Positions 6,267 to 13,333 of a DNA stretch of 16,964 nt are shown here, in pieces. The translations under genes and the position numbers were made by a program. Position 1 is the stretch's first letter. Each line of letters opens with the position of its first letter. This stretch comes from CAYNOZ01 sp964398955 (GTDB lineage Archaea; Methanobacteriota_B; Thermococci; Thermococcales; CAYNOZ01). The notes under the pieces were generated by a model. The model worked only from the letters and a program-made list of their open reading frames with translations, was not told the DNA's origin and made no database searches. Location of the stretch: positions 1 through 16,964 of the forward strand of contig CAYNOZ010000026.1 of assembly GCA_964398955.1 (NCBI GenBank), read 5' to 3'.

Positions 6267-7655
6267 ATGAGTGAATTAGACTCTTTCTTTAAGCCAGAGG
6301 GGGTTGCTGTAGTAGGGGCCTCAGATAAGAAAGGGAAAGTTGGAAACGTTATTGTTAATAAGTTATTGGAAAATAAGAAGAAAGGGAAATTGGAAGCTAA
6401 TGTTTATCCTGTTAATCCTAAAATTGATGAAGTTGAGGATATGAAGTGCTATTCTAGTATTTCTAATATTGATGGGGAAGTTGATCTGGCAGTTATTTCG
6501 ATTCCTGCTCCTCATGTTCCAGATACTATTGAAGAGTGCGGTAAAAACGGGGTAAAGAGTGCTATAATTATTACCGGAGGATTTGGGGAACTAGGGGAGG
6601 AAGGCAAGAGATTAGAAGAGAAGACTGCAGAACTTGGTAAGGAGTATGGAGTAAGAATTATTGGTCCAAATTGCGTTGGTATATTTGATTCAGAAAATGG
6701 TGTTGATACAGTATTCCTACCAGATGATAGAATGGCAAGACCAGGACCTGGGAATACTTCATTCATTTCTCAAAGTGGGGCTTTCGTAGCTACTATGCTC
6801 GACTGGGCTGCTATGGAAAACTTTGGGATTGCGAAAACGATAAGTTACGGGAACAAAATTGATGTAAATGATGCTGATGTCCTTCAATATCTTAAAAGTG
6901 ATGATCAGACTGATGTAATTACTATGTATATTGAAGGCATGGATGATGGAAGAGAGTTTATTGAATCTGCAAAGGAAGTAAGTAAAGAAAAACCTATAGT
7001 GGCTGTTAAATCCGGTAAATCAGAAGCTGGTGCATCTGCAGCTTCATCTCATACCGGTTCTCTAGCTGGAAGTGATCAGGTGTATGATGCTGCCTTTAAA
7101 CAAACTGGAGTAATTAGGGCTGATGATTTCTTTCATATGTTTGACATAGCTAAGGCTTTAGAGAAACAAGGGGCCGCTGATGGAGATAATGTATCAATAG
7201 TAACTGACGGAGGAGGTGCTGGAGTAATGGCAACTGATGCCTGCGAAGAACAAGGATTAAATTTAGCAGAATTATCAGAAGAAACCAAAAGTAAGATAAG
7301 AGAAGAATTCCCACCACATGCTATAGTAGGGAATCCAACTGATGTGGTAGGGGATACTGACAAAGAAAGATACGAAATTGCAATAGAGAACATGATCAAT
7401 GATGACAATGTTGATGGTTTAGTAGTGATTATACTATTCCAAGTCCCTTTACTTGAAAACGAAGTAGTGGACAGAGTAGCTGAATATGCTAATAACACAG
7501 ACAAGCCCATAGTGGCCTGTGCTATGGGTGGAGAACATACTAAACCCCATGCAAATAAATTAGAAAGACTTGGAGTTCCAACTTACCCTAGTCCTGAGAG
7601 AGCTGTAAGGGCTATGAAAGGTCTTGTGGATTATGGAGAGTATAAAAAGAAATAA
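6267..7655 (+). CDS. acdA: ADP-forming acetyl-CoA synthetase, alpha subunit
   Basis: This 462-residue subunit of acetate-CoA ligase (ADP-forming) works with AcdB to convert acetyl-CoA, ADP and Pi into acetate, CoA and ATP. The N-terminal CoA-binding Rossmann domain shows FKPEGVAVVGASDKKGKVGN and VYPVNPK. Succinyl-CoA-ligase-like flavodoxin domains follow, with IIGPNCVGIFD, SFISQSGAF and SSHTGSLAGSD. The His in that last motif (residue 262 from this ATG) is the phosphorylated active-site histidine. The length matches the well-studied Pyrococcus subunit. The start is ATG at 6267 because AAGGCG (6255-6260) is 6 nt upstream. An in-frame TTG at 6264 directly before it is less likely. The acdB gene follows after 19 nt. 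The substrate could also be a branched-chain or aryl acyl-CoA. Confidence 0.94.
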   Translation: MSELDSFFKPEGVAVVGASDKKGKVGNVIVNKLLENKKKGKLEANVYPVNPKIDEVEDMKCYSSISNIDGEVDLAVISIPAPHVPDTIEECGKNGVKSAIIITGGFGELGEEGKRLEEKTAELGKEYGVRIIGPNCVGIFDSENGVDTVFLPDDRMARPGPGNTSFISQSGAFVATMLDWAAMENFGIAKTISYGNKIDVNDADVLQYLKSDDQTDVITMYIEGMDDGREFIESAKEVSKEKPIVAVKSGKSEAGASAASSHTGSLAGSDQVYDAAFKQTGVIRADDFFHMFDIAKALEKQGAADGDNVSIVTDGGGAGVMATDACEEQGLNLAELSEETKSKIREEFPPHAIVGNPTDVVGDTDKERYEIAIENMINDDNVDGLVVIILFQVPLLENEVVDRVAEYANNTDKPIVACAMGGEHTKPHANKLERLGVPTYPSPERAVRAMKGLVDYGEYKKK

Positions 7656-7674
7656 AATTCAAGGAGGATAAAAA

Positions 7675-8358
7675 ATGAGCTTGATAGAAGATGTGAAATC
7701 TGGAAAGAAACAAATATTAACCGAATTCGAAAGTAAGGAAATTCTTAAGGAGTATGATATTCCAGTCCCAGATGGTGGTTTGGCAACAAGTAAAGAAGAA
7801 GCCATAGAAATCGCTGAAGATATCGGATACCCAGTAGTAATGAAAGTTATGTCTCCAGATATATTACATAAAAGTGATGCAGGTATAATCGGACTTGATG
7901 TTAAAGACGAAGAAGAGATCAAAGAAAAATGGGATGAATTAATGGACAATGCTAATGGTTACGAACCCGATGCTAACATTTTAGGAATATTAATTAATCC
8001 AATGATTGATCAAGGTAAAGAGGTTATTATTGGAATTAATAAAGATCCTCAGTTCGGACCCGTGGTAATGTTCGGTCTAGGAGGAATATTCGTAGAAATA
8101 CTAGAAGACGTATCATTCAGAGTAGCACCAATAGACGAAGAAGAAGCAGAAGAAATGATGCAAGAAATCAAAGGATACCCAATCCTAGCAGGAGCAAGAG
8201 GAGAAGACCCAGTAGACCTAGACGCACTAAAAGATATAATAGTGAAAATAAGCAAACTCGCAGACGATTTACCAGTTAAAGAACTGGATCTAAACCCAGT
8301 ATTCGCTTACAAAGACAGAGCAGTAGCAATCGATGCTAGAATGGTGGCGGAGGAATGA
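7675..8358 (+). CDS. acdB: ADP-forming acetyl-CoA synthetase, beta subunit (ATP-grasp)
   Basis: This 227-residue ATP-grasp subunit partners AcdA. It carries the nucleotide-binding site and a second phosphohistidine, His65 in PDILHKSDAGIIGL. Other marks are GYPVVMKVMSP (51-61), VMFGLGGIFVEILEDVSFRV and PILAGARGEDPVDLDAL. The C-terminal KELDLNPVFAY is the ATP-grasp metal-binding strand. Its length is close to that of free beta subunits; in many other archaea the two subunits are fused. A strong ribosome-binding site AAGGAGG (7661-7667) lies 7 nt before the ATG. The stop lies 3 nt before the PRC-barrel gene, so the three genes form one operon. The 3' third uses many A- and C-ending codons, unlike the 5' part. 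Confidence 0.94.
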   Translation: MSLIEDVKSGKKQILTEFESKEILKEYDIPVPDGGLATSKEEAIEIAEDIGYPVVMKVMSPDILHKSDAGIIGLDVKDEEEIKEKWDELMDNANGYEPDANILGILINPMIDQGKEVIIGINKDPQFGPVVMFGLGGIFVEILEDVSFRVAPIDEEEAEEMMQEIKGYPILAGARGEDPVDLDALKDIIVKISKLADDLPVKELDLNPVFAYKDRAVAIDARMVAEE

Positions 8359-8361
8359 AAA

Positions 8362-8565
8362 ATGGCCATAAGGTTGTCCAGCATTTATGGGAAAAAAATT
8401 TTTTCAACCAAAGCCAACTTAGTTGGAGAAGTCGACGACATATACATCGATACAGATAATGGCGAAACCATAGGACTCACACTAAACGACCAAAAAGGCG
8501 TTGCAATCCCCTACCCCAGAATAAAAGCCATGGGAGACATAGTTCTAGTAGAAGCTAAATCTTAA
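8362..8565 (+). CDS. small PRC-barrel protein
   Basis: This 67-residue protein is a single PRC-barrel: LSSIYGKKIFS, LVGEVDDIYIDTDNGETIGLTL and VAIPYPRIKAMGDIVLVEA give the alternating beta strands of that fold. It has no membrane segment or signal peptide. Its ribosome-binding site GGAGG (8349-8353) lies inside the 3' end of acdB and the ATG comes 3 nt after the acdB stop, so translation is probably coupled. Known: archaeal PRC-barrel proteins include the haloarchaeal CdpB cell-division proteins that link SepF and FtsZ, and others thought to bind RNA or ribosomes. The placement behind acdB may only be co-transcription. A role in division is possible but not shown by this sequence. Confidence 0.85.
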   Translation: MAIRLSSIYGKKIFSTKANLVGEVDDIYIDTDNGETIGLTLNDQKGVAIPYPRIKAMGDIVLVEAKS

Positions 8566-8569
8566 ATCA

Positions 8570-8589
8570 ATTTTATTTTCTTTTAATTC
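8570..8589 (+). terminator. T-rich terminator of the acdAB-PRC operon
   Basis: A T-rich tract with two runs of four T begins 5 nt after the PRC-barrel stop, with no hairpin. T-tracts of this kind are typical of intrinsic termination in archaea. Confidence 0.45.
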
Positions 8590-8743
8590 ATTATTTAATA
8601 ACCTATAATTTTAAACTAAACTATAACACCTAACTTTTAACAATATTTTAAAAAATTGATTAAATTTAAATAAATTTCAAATTAGGAATTCTAATATTAA
8701 CGAAGGATAACCATTAAAAACTAAATTTAATAGAGGTATTTAT

Positions 8744-9292
8744 ATGAATAATATTTCCTTTAAAATAGATGATATAGGAAAAATGAAGCCATTCAATGAA
8801 AAAGTAGAAAGAAACCTTTCAGATATGAAATCTTTCTATAAAAACCAAGAAGCTGTAGAAAAGAGATTAAAAGAAGATCCATTAATCTATGAGGTATATG
8901 GTCATGAAAACGAAGGTGAAGGAGATCTTTCATTTGCCACAACAATTATGCACCCAGGCAAGATAGGAAACGAATACTTTATGACTAAAGGACATTTCCA
9001 TACTAAAAAAAGTAGATCAGAAGTATATTACTGCCTTGATGGTGAAGGCTATCTCTTAATAGAGGACAGAAAAGGAAACTCCGAATATCAAAGGATGTCT
9101 CCAAACTCTTTAATATATGTACCCCCCGGTCATGCCCATAGATCGATCAATACTGGAGATAATAACTTTGTATTCTTAGCAGTTTATCCATCCGATGCCG
9201 GTCACGAATATGGCCCAATAAAAGAACAAGGATTTTCAAAAATCTTTATTGAAAAAAACAATGAACTTCATATTATAAATAATAGGAAATAA
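8744..9292 (+). CDS. glucose-6-phosphate isomerase, cupin-type (archaeal)
   Basis: This 182-residue enzyme converts glucose 6-phosphate and fructose 6-phosphate. It belongs to the cupin PGI family found mainly in Euryarchaeota. The metal-binding cupin motif is TKGHFHTKKSRSEVYYCLDG, giving His84, His86 and Glu93, with His132 in PPGHAHRS as the fourth ligand. DAGHEYGPI (151-159) and GFSKI (163-167) are further family hallmarks. The length is normal. GAGGT (8733-8737) lies 6 nt before the ATG. The gene stands alone after a 178-nt AT-rich gap, and its 3' end faces the HD-domain gene with only 23 nt between stops. Confidence 0.95.
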   Translation: MNNISFKIDDIGKMKPFNEKVERNLSDMKSFYKNQEAVEKRLKEDPLIYEVYGHENEGEGDLSFATTIMHPGKIGNEYFMTKGHFHTKKSRSEVYYCLDGEGYLLIEDRKGNSEYQRMSPNSLIYVPPGHAHRSINTGDNNFVFLAVYPSDAGHEYGPIKEQGFSKIFIEKNNELHIINNRK

Positions 9293-9315
9293 ATACCTTA
9301 TTTTCTGTATAAAAG

Positions 9316-9951
9316 TTATTCAGTTCCCATGTTTATTTCTTTTTCAAGTTTTTTAATAAAACTTTCAACATAGGATTCTCTTTTATTTGCTATCTCTTTT
9401 CCTTCTTCAGTATAGATTCTTTTCTTAATGTTCATTATTTTCTTCTTTAAGTGATTTAATTGGGTTCTGCCCATCTCAGTTTTATCTCTTTCCAAAGTAA
9501 TTTCTGAATCATATATTGGAATTCCCTTGTTCCCACCATAACTAAAAACCCTTGCAATACCTATAGCACCTAGAGCATCCAAATTATCAGCATCTGAGAT
9601 TATCTTAGCTTCTAAAGACTTAGGTTCAGTACCTACCTGATATCGATGAGATCTTATACAATGTTGAATTTCTTCAATCTTCTTTTCATCAATAATTTCA
9701 GATAAAATTTTCTCAGATTCTTTAGCTCCCCAAGCTGCATGATTCTCTATCTTCCCTTTAGCTTCTAAAGGCCTTCCAATATCATGTAACAAAGCTGAGA
9801 TTTGAATAATTTCTAAATTAACATCTTTTTTCTTACTAATAAGTTTAGATAATCTGTATACTCTTTTAACATGAAACCAATCATGTGATGGATCTGTAAC
9901 ACCTTTGAAATAAGTTTTTGATTTCTTTCTAATATAATCTAATTTACTCAT
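9316..9951 (-). CDS. HD-domain metal-dependent phosphohydrolase (YedJ-like)
   Basis: The 211-residue product has the HD-superfamily pattern DPSHDWFHVKRVYRL (His27), ISALLHDIGRP (His56-Asp57), HAAWGA (His71) and SDADNLDALGAIGIARVF (Asp120, Asp122). These residues bind divalent metals in phosphohydrolases. This subgroup resembles E. coli YedJ, whose physiological substrate is not firmly known; a nucleotide or phosphate ester is likely. The protein is soluble, with a Lys/Glu-rich C-terminus. An in-frame TTG at 9963 would add MVPS. ATG at 9951 is preferred because GGTG lies six bases upstream. It is the last gene of the minus-strand GTPase cluster, 107 nt after the Nog1-like gene. A CTTAATAG element about 35 nt upstream may give it its own promoter. 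Confidence 0.85.
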   Translation of the reverse strand: MSKLDYIRKKSKTYFKGVTDPSHDWFHVKRVYRLSKLISKKKDVNLEIIQISALLHDIGRPLEAKGKIENHAAWGAKESEKILSEIIDEKKIEEIQHCIRSHRYQVGTEPKSLEAKIISDADNLDALGAIGIARVFSYGGNKGIPIYDSEITLERDKTEMGRTQLNHLKKKIMNIKKRIYTEEGKEIANKRESYVESFIKKLEKEINMGTE

Positions 9952-10058
9952 TGAAGGCACCAATAAAAACTGAGGAAACTCTATTAAGTACCTTATTAGA
10001 ACTAATCAGTGGATTTTCTAGCTTCATATTTTTTTTATGAGTTTTTTTTAATATATAA

Positions 10059-11078
10059 TTAATTATTTAGTTTTTTAAAGTATTTTTCAATTATATCTTT
10101 TATATTAATTCCTTTCATGGATTGGGCGATTAAGAACTTCGGTGGATATCCAATATTTTCTAAGTTTTCTCTTAGTTCAGTATCGGTTATTGATTCTTCT
10201 TTTAACACGATATCTTCTTTATTGATAATGGTTATGAAATCAGCATTTTGAAATTTATTGGTTAAATTCTTAAATAATTTTATTTGTTCTGATTTTGAAA
10301 AGCCGCAGTACTCAGTAGGGTCAAAAACATAGATAATGAGAGAATTAAGTTCCTTTAGAGCATTGAGAACTTGTTTTTCTGGTTTGCTCATTTCTTTATA
10401 TGGTCTATCAAGGAGGCCGGGAGTGTCCATAAGTTGGAATTTTCTCCATCCTATTTTAAAATGGCCTAATATGATTTTTCTTGTTGTAAATGGAAATGAA
10501 GCCACTCTAGGACTTGCATTAGTTAAATTCTTCAGTATTGTTGATTTGCCTACATTTGGATGTCCAGCAATTATTACAGTATAGTCTTCTGTATCTATTT
10601 GAGGTAAATCCTTTAAATTATTTTTAGTTTCTTTTAAATATATAAGATCATCTTCTAGCTTATTTAAGACTGAAGAAAATCTACCATAAGTTTCATTTCT
10701 AACTTTTGTCATCTTTTCCGGGTTCTGAGTTTCTCCAAATTTTTTGATCTCTTCTTTTTCTATTTTTTTGATTATTTCTTTACTTTTATTTAGGGATTTT
10801 CTTATTCTTCTTATTTTATTTTCATCTGCTAATATATCAATCATTTTTTGATTAAATGGGTGAAGATTTTCTGGATCAGGAAATCCATTTAAGATACGAT
10901 CTAATCTATCTCTAATAACTTGTGAAGAAACTCTAATCCTTTTTTTCTCTCTTACTCTAGCTTTTCTTGTTGGATTGCCCTCTACCTCTTTGTTAGCAGC
11001 TTTTCTTGCTCTTCTAAAAGCTAAATCAATAATTTCATCAGACTCCGGTATTTCTACTATTCGCTCGAATAAAACCAT
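10059..11078 (-). CDS. Nog1-like GTPase (ribosome assembly)
   Basis: This 339-residue TRAFAC GTPase is of the COG1084/Nog1 group, whose eukaryotic members act in large-subunit assembly. An N-terminal helical domain (about 1-160, with FERIVEIPESDEIIDLAFRR, NPTRKARVREKKRIR and FPDPENLHPF) precedes the G domain. The G domain has G1 AGHPNVGKST (171-180), G2 FPFTTR, G3 DTPGLLDRP (218-226) and G4 NKED (286-289). The length fits archaeal members, which lack the long eukaryotic C-terminal extension. AAGGTG, a few bases upstream of the ATG, is a good ribosome-binding site. It follows the YchF-like gene by 65 nt on the same strand, so both may be co-transcribed. A TATA-like block in that gap could also start an independent mRNA. 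Confidence 0.92.
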   Translation of the reverse strand: MVLFERIVEIPESDEIIDLAFRRARKAANKEVEGNPTRKARVREKKRIRVSSQVIRDRLDRILNGFPDPENLHPFNQKMIDILADENKIRRIRKSLNKSKEIIKKIEKEEIKKFGETQNPEKMTKVRNETYGRFSSVLNKLEDDLIYLKETKNNLKDLPQIDTEDYTVIIAGHPNVGKSTILKNLTNASPRVASFPFTTRKIILGHFKIGWRKFQLMDTPGLLDRPYKEMSKPEKQVLNALKELNSLIIYVFDPTEYCGFSKSEQIKLFKNLTNKFQNADFITIINKEDIVLKEESITDTELRENLENIGYPPKFLIAQSMKGINIKDIIEKYFKKLNN

Positions 11079-11143
11079 CTTAACACCTTGATTAACCTAT
11101 AAAATAAACTCTTTGACTTCTACTTTATCTAGAATAATGTTCA

Positions 11144-12343
11144 TTATTTAGAGGTAGAAACTATTTTTATTATATCATTGTCCTTTAGTTGGTAATCTTC
11201 GCTTATTCTTCGGTCTGTTTTTGCGTTGACCGCATATAGAAAGTTATCTCCAATATCAGAATGGATTTTGTAAGCTAAATCATGTGGATTTGAGTTCTTT
11301 TCCATTAAAAAGGCATGAGGAAGTACGTTGCCTTTGTTATCACATAATTTATTCGTGTCTTCCACTGGGTACACTACGATTCTATTAAGGATATTTACCA
11401 TAGTTTCTTGAATTACTTTTTGAACTCCAGTTCCACCAAATCTACCTAATACTTTATTTCTTATTTTTTCAAGTCCATTTTTTTGCTCATCAGATAAGTT
11501 TCCGGTAATTTTAAAGTCATTATCTCCAGGTTTGTAATTAATCAAACCTTTATCAGCTGCTCTTACTAATGCTAATTCTGATTCAGCTGAAGTTGGGTAT
11601 ATATTATATCCTTGATTTTGTGCCCTTTTCAATAGATCCTCTAATTCTTCTTCAGGGACTGAATCTGCTTTATTAGCAGCTATTACCATTGGTTTTGATT
11701 CTTTTCTAATCTTGGACGCTATTTTTGGGATATTTTCCTTTTTAGGTTCAATGTTTCTTAAAGCATCTCTAACTTGTGATTCATTGATTCCAATACCTGC
11801 TAGTTTCTCGCTGAGGATTGTTGCCATTTCTAAATTCTCAGATTTAACTCTTCTATTTATATTCTTCCATTTATCTTCTATTATTCCAGTCAACCACATA
11901 TCTATTTCTTTTTCTAAGAATTCTAAATCTTTTAATGGATTATATCCTTCGGTAGGTTCCCCTTTAGCATCTGTTTTACCTGATGCATCTATTACATGTA
12001 TTAATCCATTCGCTTGTCTTAAATCGTCTAGAAATTTATTTCCTAACCCTTTTCCTTTCCATGCTTCAGGTACGAGTCCTGCTACATCTATTATATTAAC
12101 TGGTAAATAGGCTTTGCCTTTTTCATTATCATATTTATAGTTCTCAGGGTCAGGATTGCATCCTATTTCTTTACAGGGATGGGATTTAATTAAATGAGCA
12201 ACTCCAAGACTAGCGTCTATGGTTGTGAAAGGATAATTAGCTATATCAGTATCTGATAGAGTACAAGATGCGAAAAAAGTCGATTTACCTACATTAGGCT
12301 TTCCCACAATACCTAGATCCATTTTATCTACCGATTTTTTCAT
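11144..12343 (-). CDS. YchF/DRG-type GTP-binding protein with C-terminal TGS domain
   Basis: This 399-residue archaeal member of COG0012 has G1 IVGKPNVGKST (12-22), YPFTTIDASLGVAH, G3 DVAG (86-89) in the family signature IIDVAGLVPEAWKGKGLGNKFL, and a coiled helical insert (about 140-215). G4 is NKAD (224-227) and a TGS domain covers about 310-399. Known: bacterial YchF and human OLA1 have altered G4 motifs and prefer ATP. The intact NKAD here suggests GTP. The role is ribosome- or translation-associated. The ATG overlaps the DUF2095 stop as TAATG, so translation is coupled. Met8 is an alternative start that fits the usual family N-terminus. The stop codon sits inside a short palindrome (AATAATG/CATTATT, 11133-11148). 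Confidence 0.93.
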   Translation of the reverse strand: MKKSVDKMDLGIVGKPNVGKSTFFASCTLSDTDIANYPFTTIDASLGVAHLIKSHPCKEIGCNPDPENYKYDNEKGKAYLPVNIIDVAGLVPEAWKGKGLGNKFLDDLRQANGLIHVIDASGKTDAKGEPTEGYNPLKDLEFLEKEIDMWLTGIIEDKWKNINRRVKSENLEMATILSEKLAGIGINESQVRDALRNIEPKKENIPKIASKIRKESKPMVIAANKADSVPEEELEDLLKRAQNQGYNIYPTSAESELALVRAADKGLINYKPGDNDFKITGNLSDEQKNGLEKIRNKVLGRFGGTGVQKVIQETMVNILNRIVVYPVEDTNKLCDNKGNVLPHAFLMEKNSNPHDLAYKIHSDIGDNFLYAVNAKTDRRISEDYQLKDNDIIKIVSTSK

Positions 12344-12729
12344 TAATAATCTGGGTTTTCATCAGTCTTCTCTTCCTCTTTGATCTCGCGAGCTTTTTTA
12401 GCATACCAGCCCCATTTCTTCCTTGATCCAAAGCTTCTTACGCCTTTATTCTCTATTTTATTTTTTAATTCCTTAGCTTTCTTTTCTTCAATTTTATCAT
12501 TATCTTCCATCCATTCAACTATTTCTTTGGCTTCACTGTCCTTTTCACATCTTCTAATAAAATCAATTACATCAGGTTCGTATCGGTCAAATGGATTCAT
12601 TTTCACTTTTTTTCCGTCATTTTCCTCTAGCTCTTCCGATAAATTGGGCATCGCTTTTTTAAGATCTTCCATACTAAAATCTATCGGATTTCTATTATCT
12701 TCACTTCCATTGTATTCCTTTCTGTTCAT
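12343..12729 (-). CDS. DUF2095 family archaeal protein
   Basis: This 128-residue protein is highly charged. It shows DLKKAMPNLSEELEE (25-39), NPFDRYEPDVIDFIRRCEKD (46-65), a Glu/Lys-rich helix, and GVRSFGSRKKWGWYAKK near the C-terminus. This order fits the archaeal DUF2095 family, whose function is unknown. There is no membrane segment or enzyme motif. GAGGG (12736-12740) lies 6 nt before the ATG. The 1-nt TAATG overlap with the YchF-like GTPase makes a functional link to that protein or to translation plausible, but this is inference from context. The first 20 residues are low in complexity and may be disordered. Confidence 0.78.
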   Translation of the reverse strand: MNRKEYNGSEDNRNPIDFSMEDLKKAMPNLSEELEENDGKKVKMNPFDRYEPDVIDFIRRCEKDSEAKEIVEWMEDNDKIEEKKAKELKNKIENKGVRSFGSRKKWGWYAKKAREIKEEEKTDENPDY

Positions 12730-12926
12730 TTAAATCCCTCAGTCTTTAGTTTTTTAAACATATAAGTCCTAGGTCAATTATGCTAAATCTACCAAAAATG
12801 ATTTTTCAATAAATAAACTTTTTAAATTTCTGTTAAAGAAATTATAAAACAATTTTAAAGGCTTTTTATTGTCAAGAATTTTTAATATTTGTTCTAATCT
12901 TAAATATATTACTAATTTCTATCCGA

Positions 12927-13304
12927 TTAGCTTTTTTTGTCTTCATCACTTAAATTTTTTGTTTTATGTTTTCTTGAAAGTTTTGAAACTTTACCCACGA
13001 ATTTAATGTTCGATCTTGAAATTACTATTTCACCGATTTTGAATTCTGATTCATTTTTTACAGGTATTACAAAATCATAAGATTTTCTCACATTCGTTAA
13101 ATACTTAGAGTTAACTTTAGGCTCTCCTCTTCTATCCATTTCAGGTAAAAGCCTTTTTACTTTCACTAATCTAACTGAATCATCATCATAGTCGGATAGA
13201 ATCCCATGATAAAGCTGATCCCCTTCAGCATGAACTATTACTTCCTCATCAAGAAGGGTACTTAGTGTTGAACTCAAGGTATCCCATTCAAATGAGAAAA
13301 ACAA
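12927..13304 (-). CDS. Sm-like (Lsm-type) protein with long internal insert
   Basis: The 125-residue product has a helix-like start (DTLSSTLSTLL, 8-18). An Sm1-like segment, LDEEVIVHAEGDQLYHGILSDYDDDSVRLVKV, spans 18-49 with the usual conserved Gly and Asp pattern. A basic linker of about 40 residues follows (KRLLPEMDRRGEPK...), then GEIVISRSNIKFVGKV (91-106), which resembles Sm2 but lacks the Arg-Gly pair. A Lys-rich tail (107-125) could bind RNA. Typical archaeal Sm proteins are 75-90 residues with a short loop, so this is an unusual variant and the family call is tentative. The start is uncertain. TTG at 13304 lies at the edge of the shared TATA element, and TTG at 13277 (116 residues) would also keep the whole Sm1 region. 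A non-Sm small beta-barrel is possible. Confidence 0.6.
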   Translation of the reverse strand: MFFSFEWDTLSSTLSTLLDEEVIVHAEGDQLYHGILSDYDDDSVRLVKVKRLLPEMDRRGEPKVNSKYLTNVRKSYDFVIPVKNESEFKIGEIVISRSNIKFVGKVSKLSRKHKTKNLSDEDKKS

Positions 13305-13313
13305 TTTTATAAG
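13305..13313. promoter_or_regulatory. near-symmetrical TATA element between divergent genes
   Basis: TTTTATAAG reads as CTTATAAAA on the other strand. Its centre is 25 nt before the CitG-like ATG (13334), predicting a leaderless mRNA. On the minus strand the same distance points to about 13284, just before the alternative TTG at 13277. A second minus-strand TATA (TTATAATTAA, 13322-13331) would instead suit a leaderless TTG at 13304. Confidence 0.45.
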
Positions 13314-13333
13314 TTTGATGGTTAATTATAACT

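Noticed and set aside
7133..7510. Minus-strand frame of about 125 codons inside acdA.
   Set aside because: Antisense shadow of a conserved gene, with no domain and no promoter or ribosome-binding site.
11133..11148. AATAATG-TT-CATTATT palindrome at the YchF-like stop codon as a terminator.
   Set aside because: The two-base loop cannot form a normal hairpin and no T-tract follows on the minus strand. It is probably chance.
12380..12733. Plus-strand frame of 117 codons opposite the DUF2095 gene.
   Set aside because: Ser/Phe/Leu-rich reverse image of a Lys/Glu-rich protein. The minus-strand gene has the ribosome-binding site, coupling and family match.
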